Of a DNA stretch of 64,000 nucleotides, positions 10,848 through 22,534 are shown piece by piece (the stretch's first letter is position 1; the number at the start of each line of letters is the position of its first letter). Where the stretch lies: assembly GCA_029953675.1 (NCBI GenBank), contig JAMWBK010000008.1, positions 963,001-1,027,000 on the forward strand, written 5' to 3'. The notes beneath the pieces were generated by a model. The model saw nothing but the letters and a program-made list of their open reading frames with translations. It had not been told where the DNA came from and made no database searches. Both the position numbers and the translations under genes were made by a program. This DNA is from Rhodosorus marinus (lineage: Eukaryota; Rhodophyta; Stylonematophyceae; Stylonematales; Stylonemataceae).

Positions 10848-12836
10848 TCAAGCTCTAAGATTCTGCGAGATCCTTGTTGAGAAGGTTGTGGCCAGCTCGC
10901 CTCAGCTTTAAACTGCCCGGGATTCAGAGAGTGCTTCCGCGGGCTTTGCTCGAAAAAAATGTGGATATTCTGTCAAAAGGCTTCCTTTTCTTGCTCCATG
11001 TTTGTTTTTTGTAAAATTAAGAACACTATTGCGGTTGAATTCGTATCTGGCGCTATTCTTCGTGGTTCAGAAACTTTCACTTACGCGCGACACGGCAGAA
11101 TGATGCTGATGACCAAAAGCTCTTGCCTTAATGGTAGCTCAGAGAAGGCAGTTCAACGCTAGCACTGTGGACAAGGGCCAGGGAGGGCGCGCTTCTTCTC
11201 AAGGCTATGGTTACTCGTAGACATAGCTTCGCGAATCCTTTGACAATCTGCAATCGATCACACGCCTTTTCAACGGAAGCAGCAGGCTCCAGTGGAACAA
11301 CATGATCATCGCGCGAGGTGGATCACAACCAGCATAGAGTTAAAACTAGGTCTAAATCTCCAGTCCGCGTGCGAAATGACTTTCTGCAGTTTAGGAGAAA
11401 TCGCATCGGGTGTCTCGTCTATAATATTATGTGAAGCCTCATCACGAGGTCGTCAAGCCGAGCTAGTGCGAGACACAACAATGATCCAGATTTTGCACAG
11501 ACACACCAGGGTTTTTACTCTGGTGATCTCGCAGGTCAGCTTTCTTGGTCGCCAGCTCCAGCCTCCGAAAGGAAGCAGTAGTGAGTACAATAGAGTATCA
11601 TAGAGTATCTATTGCACTCAGTACGCTAAGCAGCTTCTTATCTCAATACTGGATTTGAGAAAATGCCGTTGTGCTTCCTCATAAATACACACGATAAGCG
11701 TATTCCTAAACATTTGGTCACATGTGTGATCACGTGTGAACGGACTACGGTCGGGCGGGACCTCATGCCCGCACCCTGTCAGTAAAACCATCCCGATCCT
11801 CCACCAACTTCGTTCCGATCAACATTAACTTAAAGGTATAAACGATATAATGATCATAAATATCGCATATACGTTCAATATATTGCGTCTACAAACCATC
11901 TATCTCACCCTTGAGCCGGGTCTGTTCGGGCGTTGAGTCTACTCCGTTTATCATGTTATTCTTTTCTTTTTTGAATGGTTCTCAACATTTGATCCTGTTC
12001 TTTTACCCCTCATATCCACCCCCATAAAAGATCCTTCTAGGAGAAATTTCTTGCTTACAATTCCTGAAGGGGGGTATCCCACAAACACATGTTGGAAGAT
12101 AAAGTTATACTTTTGTAATAAAATATGATATTGAAGCATTTCAAAGCCCCGTCAAAAGGGTTTAATCAACATGCTCTAGGGGTGGGAAGAGTTTCATATA
12201 ATCTATAGAGTTTCAGAAATAGGTGGATTATTATACATATTTTCAAGATTTGATGAAATGGGTTGAGACATAACCTACCCCCTAGTGAAAATGCGATTTT
12301 CAGGTTTGATTTGCGACGAGAAAGAAACAAGCGCGTTATGCCAAACAGGATGATTTTGGGTATATATGGACATGTTTGGAAGCTTTGGGGTGGTGAGGAA
12401 GGAGTGGGAGAGAGTGAAGGGGGATTATGGAATAGGGCAGTTTGAAGGAGAGGTATTATAGAAAGTGGAAAAGGACGTAGGTGAACACAGTGAGGATAAT
12501 ATTGGGAGTGATCTGATGTGGATGTAACGAGGCAGATCGGTTTTGTTTTGAATTTCCCGAGCCCAGTTTTTGTTGAGATCGGTCCATATTGTCGCCTGTT
12601 TTTCTTGTGTGAGAGCGGAGTAGAGTGCGGAGACATTTCCCCTTTTTTGGAAAATCACAGCGAGTCAGTATCCCGTCGCTCGTACTCTGACAATTTATAA
12701 TTGATCAGGGTGGTCGTGCATACCACTCGATCTGTGCGAGGCGCTTTTTGCTGTCGAGAACACTTTTCCAGCCCGCATTGACAAGCTGTCCAGAAAGCTT
12801 TAAGTCGGGTCTTGCTCATAACATCTCGTGTTAGAC
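10848..12836. other. Intergenic with one weak coding candidate
   Basis: Mostly unassigned. A plus-strand stretch at 11131-11583 holds short protein-like frames: a 29-codon ORF from ATG 11131 (MVAQRRQFNASTVDKG), then a second frame with DPDFAQTHQGFYSGDLAGQL ending at about 11581. At least two stops would have to be removed by introns. From 11640 to 12650 the DNA is AT-rich and contains nothing recognisable. Confidence 0.3.
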
Positions 12837-15800
12837 ATGAGTGAAAACGTTGACAGCGGCTCAGGTCCGCAATCAGCAGCCGCCGAGGATGCACAGGCCA
12901 GCGTTTTGGGGGCCACGCAAGACGAGAACAAAACGCAAGATGAAGCATTAGTTGAAAAGAGTAGCTCACCTGCAACTGGCTCTGTGGTTGCGCAGCCGAC
13001 AGAAAGTTCAAACGTTGATACTGGCGCCTCGGCTGCCGCAGACATGGGAAATCCCAACTCAGAAATAGTTGAGTCGGCTCCAGTCGCTGAGACTGCGATT
13101 CCTGCTGCAGGTTCCCAACAGACGGAGAGTGGTCAACCTGAGGGTGGGCTCCAGCCAAGCATCCCGCTTAACAGTGTTGACGCACAGGGACTGCAAGGAC
13201 TACTTTCGCTTACACAACAAGCACTTCAACATGCCCCAGCTCTCCAAACTCTTGTCTCAGGAGCGGAAACAAACGAGGCAACCCCGAGCGAACAACCCAA
13301 GGGGGCAACCGAACCCTCCGTAGCACAGTCAAGCGACACTCCACATCCGAGCACAGAGGAAACTGCCGGTATTGCGCAGGAACCACCTGCACCGATTGTT
13401 GAAGCACCTTCAGCTACCGCTGTTCAAAGTCAGCAGGCTGAGCCGAACACAGAGGCTGAGTCGAACACAGAGGCAGAGTCGAACGCGGAGGCCACAACAG
13501 CAGAACAAACTAGCGCCGCAAAGTTTCATGCGGAGCCAGTGAATGAAGCCCAGCAGGGAGAAGCAGTCGCCTCTCCAGTAACCCTGTCCGAGGGAGCCAT
13601 TAATGCCTCCGAAGCACCAGCGCAAGCTCCAGCGCAAGCACCAGCTGTTGACGTCAGTAACAACGCCCTCGAAACCGGACTTTCTGTGGAGGAGTTGGAT
13701 GTAGTGCCGCAGAGGAAAGTACAATCTAGTGAGCCTGTAGAGGCGATGGACAACGATGATGAAGTAACTGGGGAAATTGAGGAAACTCTTGACAGAGGTG
13801 CTGCTGGCTCGATTCCATTCGGCGAAGATCTTAGCTTCAAGAAAGGAAGCGGGGAAGTTGAGATGTCTGAGATTCCAAGTGGATCTGGACATGAGGCTCC
13901 TCCCCCTCCTCCTCCTGCAACTATTGACAGGAGGGGTGACCGAATGGTTTGCATTGCTGAGCGCGGCTGGCTTACTCTCCTATAGAATTCTCTGAAGATC
14001 TCACGTGGGTCCTTGTATGTTTTGTGGAACCAGGACCGGGGCGGCCGTCAAAGACACCCTCCAAATTCGAGAGTATTCATCGGAAACCTGGCGAGCGAGA
14101 ACTTAACAAAGCAAGAGGTTGTGGACGTCTTTGAAAAGTATGGCCGACTGGTTGAAGAACCGGTTATGAGGTATGTCGCTAGCCCTTTTTTTGCTCAGGT
14201 ATCGGTGAATCGTGGATGACTGATCGTCATCACTTCGCCCGTGTGTGCAGGAGAAGCTTTGGATTTGTGCAGTACTCAAGCCAGGCTGCTGCAGCAGAGG
14301 CCATTCGCTGCGAGCAGGGAAAGATTTTGGGAGGGCGTCGGATTGATCTTTCCTTTGCGGACAACCGGGATCCTCGAAGGACCAACGAGGGAGGGCGGCA
14401 CGGTCGTCGAGATGATGAACGTGACGGCAGAGGCCGCGAGGACAGACACAGGAGAGATGGAGGGTATGATAATGACCGCAGAAAGCGTAGGCGCTCGGTC
14501 TCTCCTCGTGGTAGAGGCTTTGGGAATGAGAGTGGTCGGAAGCGAAGACCTGACCCTGTGAATGGGATTAAGGTCCGCATTCTGGTAATGGGGTCACACG
14601 CTAGAGACTACGCGTCACAGTGCGAATACATAATCAGGTATGCTATTTGCAGCTTCAGAAATACGACTGAGCTTGTCTCGAAGCATGCGCAATCGAATAG
14701 TTGGAGAAATGGTTGCTCAAATGGTTGCTAAAATGGTTGTCCTGAACAACCCCCTTGAATTTGCAGGAGCTTGCTGATGCTGTCAACGGATTTCGAGCAA
14801 ATCGATTCTTCGAAATTGGGCGAGTCGTTGCGTCGTTCGAGAGACCAAAATGTCCCGTATGTCATTGTTGTTTCCAGTCGCGATGAAGAGAAGAAAACCT
14901 GCACAATCAGGACGCTGGAGGCAACAGGATATGAGAAGGCAAAGTCGGAGAAAGGTGTAATTGGCTTTCGTGAGGCTTTGGACGTGTTGGTGGCAGATGA
15001 GGGTCGGAATCCACTGCCTCCGGATTTTACTATTCAGTGGAGTAAGTTTGGGGCTGAACACGTAGCTGCGGGCTTTCGTTTGTCAGAGGAGCGCTGCTTG
15101 AAGAGCATTTTTTCCATGAGCACTTGGTACTAAACATTATCTTTCCTCTTCAATGCTAACAGGTGCACTGAGCGATGCAGCAAGTTTCGGAATGAACAGG
15201 GGCAACGTTGCACAACAAGGAAGAGCTGACGAGGGATACGGACAACAAAGAGGCTTGTCGGGGATGCCCGGAGGGCTTCCTCCAGGTGGACTTCCACAAC
15301 AACTTGGCGGTTTTGTTCCACCTATGGGCGTTTACGACGGAATGGGAGCTCAGCCAAGCGTACCCCCAGTTGGTAGGGGCGGTGATCCCCGCACAAGATT
15401 TGACCGAGGATCGAACGCACCGCCGATGAACGTAATGGGAGGAGGAGCCGATGTTGGTGGTGGAAGTGCACCAGGTGAACCTGGTGGCATAGATCTTAAA
15501 CTTTTCTCCCAGTTGAGCCAGGGAGGGATGCTCCCACCCCAGCAGATGATGCAGCAGTCTCAGCAGCAACCGTCAATACCGCAGGGGCCCATGCCCGGCG
15601 GAAGCGATGGGCCACAGCTTAATGGTGGTACCCAGGGAGCTGGTGTTCCTCAGCAGCTGGACTTGTCGAAGATCACGAACCTTCTCTCCACCTTCACTCA
15701 ACTCCAGCAGATGCAGCAGCAGCAAACTCCTGCGCAGCCATCGGCAACTGGTGCTCAGCTTCCTCAGAATGCCACTCAACAGCTGCTGGCTTCTCTTGGC

Positions 15801-15983
15801 CGTTTCGGTGGACCTGGTGGTGCAGCGGGAAGCCAACCTGTTGCTCAGCCTCAGCAGGCTCCACCGTCACAGGCCCCGCAGCCACAACAGCAACAGCAAC
15901 AGCCGGGGCTTAACCTCCTGCAGCTTCTTCAGCAGCAACAGCTACAGCAGCAACAGCATCAACCTCCACAGTACCGAAGATAG
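12837..15983 (+). CDS. NCOA5-like RNA-binding protein (RRM plus anticodon-binding-like domain)
   Basis: Five exons (12837-13946, 14034-14170, 14251-14637, 14767-15041, 15163-15983) give 909 residues; every junction keeps frame. Residues 1-370 are an Ala/Glu/Gln/Pro-rich disordered region with a tandem TEAESN motif and a Pro7 run. An RRM starts near residue 380, with RNP2 VFIGNL and RNP1 RSFGFVQY. Next come an Arg/Asp/Gly-rich segment with SVSPRGR and KRRKRRR-like basic motifs, then a segment resembling the class II aminoacyl-tRNA-synthetase anticodon-binding fold of animal NCOA5 (VRILVMGSHARDYASQCEYI to VPYVIVVSSRDEEKKTCTIR). The tail is Gly/Pro-rich, then a Gln-rich run ending at QPPQYRR. 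Inferred role: nuclear transcription or mRNA processing. Intron 1 uses a weak GTTTGC donor. Gln and Ala repeats could vary in length between strains. Confidence 0.75.
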
Positions 15984-16408
15984 GAGAGCAGGAGTAGTAT
16001 TGAAGCGAAGAGAGAGGTAGCCAACCGGATCCGCGGTTGCTTCCTTTCTCAGCAGGTTGCAGTCGTTTCGTTTCTGACCCAATAAGTCCGTCACGTGTAA
16101 CGGTCTGTTCTCGCCTGAAGGTCTGGAAAGATCGGTTCTCCCTTACTAAGCACTTGCTGTGTATGAACCATCATGAGGCAGAGCTCATCCAATGAATGTC
16201 CTATGAACTATCGTGTGAGTTAAACACTCCAACTTCAGGATTTGTATAGAGTTAGCGGTTTACTAAAAGGGTGATATTAAGTATCAACTCAGTGAGCTGT
16301 AGGATAAGCCCTCTAACCCAATTTGAGATGAACAGAGTAGTCAACATCGCGCAATAGGCATCTCGACTTTGCCTAACAAGAACACAGATTCGTCGGCAAA
16401 AATCGATA
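15984..16408. other. Convergent 3' intergenic region
   Basis: Short spacer between two converging genes; likely 3' UTRs only. No coding region seen. Confidence 0.6.
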
Positions 16409-17491
16409 CTAATGCAACAGGGAAATAGCACCCGCGATTGCGAGGCTTGCAACTGTCAAAACGACAATCGCGGTACCCTTGTGAGCTTCAGGATCTGCCT
16501 CCTCCTTCAATAAACCCAACGATTTTTGCTTCTCTTCCCCAATGTATGAAGCGTCATATCTCTTCTTCACATCAAACTCTGGGAGTTCGTAGAGCAGCTT
16601 TTGTTCTGAAGTGTTCTCAACGTTCAGTTCACCCATTGCGTAGAACCCGAAGCTGAGTCGCTTCGCACGGGTGGATATCGATTCGACTGGAGATTTCTTT
16701 AGCTGAATGTAGATATCCTGAGCAGAGTCGCGCATTCCCATAGACTCAAAAACAACAGCCAGTTGCAAGTAGAGGGACCCGCCTAATTCTGAGCGATGTC
16801 CCACTACTTCTGTGAAGGGTTTCAGCAGTTTTGCGGCTTCCGCTGGTCGCGCCCTTACCAACAGGTCATTCGACAATTCGATCGCTTCCAGAATCTCCTC
16901 TCTATGTTTCTCCTCGTCTTTGTTCTCCAGGCCCGACGAAAGCTTGTAGCTTTGAAGTAGTTCACGGGTTTTCTCAAGCTTCTCTTGAGACTCCTCACTC
17001 TCCAGGTTCACACCACCCACCGGGATTCTCTTTCCGCCTCCGTAGGCTTTCGAAATGTCGTCAGGACGCTCAAAAACCCCCCAAGTAGAGACCTTGGGCT
17101 TGTATATTTGCGCTCCTTCACTCATGAACTTCTCGGCGTCTTCCATTTCTTGCATCAGCATCGCCTCCTCTGAGAGTGCGCCGTCCGGCACCGGCGGATC
17201 TAATCCTTCAAGTTGATTCTCCGCATTAGACGAGACGTCTGCTTCTCCTTTTTCCTCGATTTCAAGAGTTTCTTCCTCCAGCTCCTCCGATTCAGTTTTC
17301 TCTTTCGGAGACTTCTTCTTTTTCAGCATTCTAATCTTCGCCGCAATCTCGGCCTTCCGGTCTTCAAGCTTGTCCTTGTCGCCATCAATAAATCCTTGAA
17401 ATACCACCACCTTCCTCGATTTTCTGGTGCATATCTGTGAGTGCCTCTCTCCCTTTCCAGGACCACAAAAAGTTCCATGAACAAAAGCCAT
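16409..17491 (-). CDS. Predicted plastid TPR-like membrane protein
   Basis: An intronless 360-codon gene. It begins MAFVHGTF, matching the MAFV plus early Phe pattern of red-algal plastid transit peptides. A charged, coiled-coil-prone Lys/Glu region (about 40-130) follows, then a block resembling conserved plant and algal plastid proteins (YKPKVSTWGVFERPDDISKA, then YGGGKRIPVGG), then helical repeats of TPR type (about 170-290). A single C-terminal membrane segment (AIVVLTVASLAIAGAISL) closes it, suggesting a tail anchored in a plastid membrane with the repeats on one face. I cannot name a function; the conserved motif suggests a family shared by photosynthetic eukaryotes. Confidence 0.7.
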   Translation of the reverse strand: MAFVHGTFCGPGKGERHSQICTRKSRKVVVFQGFIDGDKDKLEDRKAEIAAKIRMLKKKKSPKEKTESEELEEETLEIEEKGEADVSSNAENQLEGLDPPVPDGALSEEAMLMQEMEDAEKFMSEGAQIYKPKVSTWGVFERPDDISKAYGGGKRIPVGGVNLESEESQEKLEKTRELLQSYKLSSGLENKDEEKHREEILEAIELSNDLLVRARPAEAAKLLKPFTEVVGHRSELGGSLYLQLAVVFESMGMRDSAQDIYIQLKKSPVESISTRAKRLSFGFYAMGELNVENTSEQKLLYELPEFDVKKRYDASYIGEEKQKSLGLLKEEADPEAHKGTAIVVLTVASLAIAGAISLLH

Positions 17492-18447
17492 GGGAGAATA
17501 AAAACAAAAATATAACTATTCACACCCTAGACAGCGATAAATTACATTCCCAAACACGGCACTCCTACATATGTACATAACCTCAGCATTACTGTTCTTC
17601 TTAAGCATAGGTGCCTCTCGACGAAATCGTAATTTCCTCACATCCGATTCTCACCATCCACCGCCATCTCAATTGCGTTGGTCCTCTTCAGACAAACCCA
17701 AAATTTCGTCAGATTAGTGAGCACCAACGCCCTCATCTTACTATCAGAACAAATCAATTTAATTATTTAGACTAAAAATGCTACATATACATTTAGTTTC
17801 TTTCCAAAAACAAATATCGATGATATTTACTTATCATATTTAAAATACAATTTATTCGTGAAGCAGCTATGATTTTACGGAATGCCACGTGTCCTAACCG
17901 TTCAATGAGGTATAATGGGTGTGCAATATTCATATTTTGAATGCAAAATGGGGGCTTTGTTTTCTATTGGAATAAATGATGTTCGATCTGCTGTTCTTTA
18001 GAGTTGAGGTGGTTCGGGATGCTTTTCTTGGACTAACCGGCTTCCGACATTGTGTATGAGATTGAGTGTTGGGGGTACACACCAAATACCCAACGTATAA
18101 GGTGAAGTTCTATTTTGTCTGCGCTTTTGTTTTTGTGACTCTGTTGCGCTGAAGAGAACCTCCTATTCGTATCATTTCTGGGCTGCACAAGGCTTATGTT
18201 GATGAAGTGTCTCACGGGGTGAATTTTCGTAGTTTCGTATATGGGATCAGGAAATCATCACTCTGTGCTAGCCTGCAATAATGTTGGGCTACGACTTGCC
18301 GGTTCTTCTTTTCACCCACGCTAGGTGTACATTTGAGAAAAATATCAAGTCGATTTTATATGTACACATACATGCCCTGGTAAGCGGAAATAGAAATTTG
18401 AATAAAGCAGAGGAGAAAAAAATAAACACCAGTATACACAAAAAGTC
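17492..18447. other. Intergenic; divergent-gene promoter and 3' UTR
   Basis: AT-rich from 17740 to 18000. It contains a plausible promoter for the minus-strand plastid gene at its left side and the 3' UTR of the B-box gene at its right. No coding region supported. Confidence 0.5.
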
Positions 18448-20362
18448 CTATACGCCCATTTCGGCGTCTTCCCTGGATCGTACTGGCGATCCATCGCCAG
18501 TAGCTTCTCCAGATCCGTCCCGAGAACCTTCACCAGAACCCTCTCCGGAACCTTCGCCAGAACCTTCACCAGAACCTTCACCAGAACCTTCACCAGAACC
18601 GGATACTCCAATAGATCCCTCACCGGAGCCTTCTCCAGAGGCATCACCCGACCCTGAGCCTGAACCCTCGCCGGACACGTTACCAGATCCAGAGCCTTCA
18701 CCTGAACCGCCGTCACCACCAGAGCCCCCTGCTGCTTCTCCGGATCCAGATCCATCACCAGACCCAGAGCCCTGATTACTTCCAACTTCAAAGCTGGAAA
18801 CCTTGAGGTATCGTTGCCGGACACCTCCAGAGGCTGATGCAGCTCCCCCAGATCCTCCTCCAGATCCTTCTCCACCAGAACCCCCAGACCGATCTCCTGG
18901 TGGACTATCACCTGATCCGTCACCACCTGAGCTGGTCCCGCTAGATCCTCGCTCACCATGTGCCAATGGAACGCCAAGTGTGGACGCCTGCTGATCGTCT
19001 CCCCCAGAGCCTCCAGCCCCTTCGCCAGATCCAGATCCTTCCCTGGCTTCACTGCCTTCGCTCTCTTTGTGCGGACCTCGTTTGAGCTTGCTTACAACCG
19101 AGGCGCTTCCCAAGCCGGCCTTCCCTAGTTTGTTAGCTGCCGCTTGGTTCCGCGAAACAGCGCCGCTACTACTCGATCTTCCATTAGATTTGCTATCATT
19201 CGAGCCCGACTCAGATTCGTTAACCGCAGCCACTCGCGCAGAGTTAATTCTAAAGCCTGAATTGTTTCCATTCGAGCTCGGAGCGTCGGACCCATTACCA
19301 CGAGATCCGTTGGAATCGTTGGAGCCAGCTCGCCGTGGAGGATTCGTTGTCTTCACGTTGGCATGCTTTAGTGCGTTGCTGACTCTGGGTTGTCCCTTGA
19401 CGGCAAGAGCCTCCTCGGCAGCCTTTCCCTCCTTGGCCTCATTAGATCCGTTTCCATTGGATGGATTGCCTGAACTCGGAGGATCAAACTTGTCCCCAGT
19501 GCGCGCATCTGACGCACTTCGACTGCTTCTTTTGGACTTGCTCAAATCCAGGGCAATGCCCCTCGCAACAAGCTTTTGTCGCTTTGCAATCTGCTGAGCA
19601 GATGCGCTCGTACAGGACCGCTGAGTCTGCTCCTTGCTCCCAATAGTGAGCCTTGATTCTTCAGGGTACTGCTCAACTCTATTCGATTCGTCCTTCGGCT
19701 TCCTCAGCGTGTAGAAGTTCACCGCCTCCGGTTCGATAACAAGGGATGATGGCGGGGAGGTGGGAGGCTCTACAACAGAATCTGCATCTTCGGCGTCCTC
19801 GTCCGGAGACGTAGAACTGGGAACTTTGCCCGCAAATGAAATCGTACGCTCTGCCAAAGTTTTTGTGACACATTTTCTTGAATGCATTCTCGTGGTTCGT
19901 CCGCTGTGAGCAAAGTTGTCACATTTCTTGCACATTGTTGAGCCCTCATTCTCGCAGTATACCTGTGGCGCCACAGAAATGGTTCAGAAAAGAACATTTG
20001 CCATAAAATCAACGTCCCACTGGACTTACCGTAGCAGGTCTTCTATCACAAATGTCACACATGGCCATTGACACAAGGACGCTACTATGATTCCCCATGC
20101 TAATACGGGAATGCGACGACATGTCGCCAGCCGGGACAGCCTGCGCACCATAATAGGGCCCTCTCGAGACCGGCGGTTCCATTACTAGCCGCGGGCTCAC
20201 TACCGGTAACCTTATCTTTTTCTTTTGCCTGCCCCCTTTGCTTGGGTGCATTGTCCCATCGCATTTTACGCACAGAGGAAGCTCGTGCTGTATACAGTAC
20301 ACCACGGCCTTGGCGCTTTTGCACCCATCGCACAACGCAGAAACTCTCGCTAGCCTTGCCAT
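18448..20362 (-). CDS. Double B-box zinc-finger protein with Gly/Ser/Glu repeat tail
   Basis: Two exons (20362-20030 and 19962-18448) give 615 residues. The 67-nt intron (GTAAGT to CCACAG) splits the second B-box and is phase 0. B-box 1 (about 11-39) has C-x2-C-x8-C followed by [12 protein letters not shown]-box 2 (about 102-141) has CDIC and, after the junction, [19 protein letters not shown]. This tandem spacing is like the plant CONSTANS/BBX group, whose members are nuclear transcription regulators often tied to light. No CCT domain is visible. Residues about 140-300 are Ser/Asn-rich. The last 280 residues are Gly/Ser/Glu low complexity, ending with many GEGS units. ATG 20362 is preferred over an upstream TTG because it precedes B-box 1 closely. 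Zinc-ligand residues look intact. Confidence 0.8.
18523..18600 (-). repeat. 12-bp tandem repeat coding GEGS
   Basis: About six near-identical 12-bp units (TTCACCAGAACC and close variants, read on the plus strand) code for repeated Gly-Glu-Gly-Ser in the B-box protein tail. Imperfect units extend further on both sides. Confidence 0.85.
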
Positions 20363-22534
20363 TCTGTAGCCCAGAACCTTTAAACCCCACTGCCCATCCC
20401 TATGAGCTACCCTCCAAACCAAACCAGGCCCTGGAAGCTCTTACAACCCAAACTCATCCAAAGCAATTTCCCCGCAAATACCCACCCGTACTTAACCAGC
20501 CTCCCCAAAACCAACCTCCGCAATTCGAAGCTACAGCGTTCACCACCTTCCGTTCTCACAGCACGCTATGCCAATCCCTTATCCTCATCATCCTTCACAA
20601 CTACCAACACTAGTTCACTACCCAGCAAGCCTATTTCTCTCGTACAGTTTGAACTCGTGTGGGTGTCCTCCCTCTACCTTGAATGTAGTTTCTTCACCCC
20701 AAACCCTCTTCACCTCACATCATCGCACAAAAACACAACCTTTGACACGAGTAAAAAGCTCTGTTCTCCCCCCGCCCCCTTCGAATCTCATTGAAACTTT
20801 TTTTTGGAAACTAATGCGACCCTTTTTTGGTGTCTAACATATGCGCGCCCTTTCGTCAGTTTGTGGGTCACCATAGGGTTGCGGATACTTTACTCATAGG
20901 ACAGAAGGATATTCATCTGGGGCCTAGAATAGTTCCAGACGACGACATTCGCATCTAATTGGTTGCAAAGAAGATGCTTGATTGGCTAACAGATACGAAT
21001 ACGAGGGATTTTTTGACTGTCTGAAAGAATCAAGGATTAATTAACCAATCCGGTCTTAGACAATTTCAAATATTTTCCGAAAGAGATCTTTTCCTTGCGT
21101 CTGTTCTTATCTCTTAGCCAATCACGGGAATATACAAAGCGACGGTACAGAATTTTTCTACCGTTTTTAACCCCTCAAGTGATCTCGGACCATCAGTTTT
21201 TCAATCCTTAGCGACCACCCCTTGAGTGAGGTTACTTCTATCGCCCTAGACCAGTTTTAAACTCAACCTGACTTTCATGTTTCTAGGTAACGTTGAATAC
21301 CCTACGGTACAATGTCCCGCAAAGATGCATAAATAAGCACTTCTATATTTAATTATAGCCGTATCGTAGCCAAGAAAAAATTTGTACTCAATATTTATTC
21401 TCATAATACGATAAACTACTGTCTCGGGCCTTTCCTCCCAAATCCTTTAAGCATAATTTTCAATAATTTAGGGTCATTCTCACACTAAATAGACCGTTTG
21501 TTGAAGTATGTCGTATATTCTACCCAGGGTATAGAAAAGTCAACGACTTGTACGAGAATCGAGAATATGTCAACCTCCCCTGTCCCTGTTTTTTGCCTGA
21601 TATTGGGTGGGCTCTTCAATGAAAAATCAATGTGAAAAGGGGGGTAGGAAGTATTCCTAGAACCATAGATATTATCAAGGAAGGGTATCCTCTAGTGGAG
21701 ACTGCAAAGTACTTTGAGATATTTTAGATTCTATCCTTTTTTGTTGGAGGAAAGATTAAAAAGATTCTCTTAATAAATTTATGGGTATTACTCTATTCCC
21801 CTTTTAAACTCTCCGTTTCGGCGCTCTCGGCTCCTCAAAGAATCCCAGTTCAATATATTAGATTAAATGTCGCACCAACACAAGCACCAATCGGATGCAC
21901 CCATGAATGTCGTTTTTTCATGCGAACGACAACGTTTCAGTTACTACTAAAATATGAATATTAGTGGTTCTGGAAGTGGCTCGTTTTCTTATGATAAGAT
22001 TCAATCAAAATATTGAAAATGTAGGGTGATTGTGCTATATATAGGTATAACAATTGTAATATTAGAATAGTGGTCGGATCTGTCTTTCTCAAAAAGACGA
22101 AGCTGGAGCTTTTCTAGAGAGTAAAGCATAATGTAGGGAAAGATTTGTTTTTGTGTGGAACCTTACCACGGGCTGTTCTTTTTGGACTGCCATTGGTGAC
22201 GGCTGTTTCATTTAGGGTTGTCATAAAACGTCCGGTATAGGTTATCTCCCTCCTTGCCCTTTGATTGAAGTTTGATAATTTGTTTAGTAGGCGATGAAGA
22301 AGTCTCCCAACTACAGTGTAAAGCAAGCCCGATAGCTGATGCCGCCGATTGCTATCGGCCTTTTTATCGGATGTGTTCATGATAACTCTCCTCAGCGACA
22401 CGATGTGGAATGTTTTGGGGGAGATTTGAGATAGTGCTTGTTGAGATCTTCGTGAACCTCGCAATGCGCTCATACTGTAGCTTTGTTGTTGGCAAGGCCC
22501 ATATAAAATTTAGAGGACTAGGCGTTTGCTTGAG
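20363..22534. other. AT-rich intergenic desert
   Basis: No supported gene. A 119-codon minus-strand frame (22473-22114) with a Lys/Arg-rich composition is the only long ORF; it has vague histone-like spacing but no convincing match. The segment 20420-20800 is C/T- and CCAA-rich, probably the B-box gene's promoter side. Confidence 0.5.

Noticed and set aside
12655-13158. 167-codon minus-strand frame
   Set aside because: Antisense to the NCOA5-like gene's first exon.
18281-18775. 164-codon plus-strand frame rich in Pro, Ser and Glu
   Set aside because: It is the antisense shadow of the GEGS repeats in the B-box gene, where the repeat period keeps several frames open.
19067-19597. 176-codon plus-strand Leu-rich frame
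   Set aside because: Antisense to the intact B-box gene's second exon and without any family features.
22114-22473. 119-codon minus-strand Arg/Lys-rich frame, briefly considered as a divergent histone H2B
   Set aside because: Only vague similarity in helix spacing; no conserved histone motif could be pointed to.
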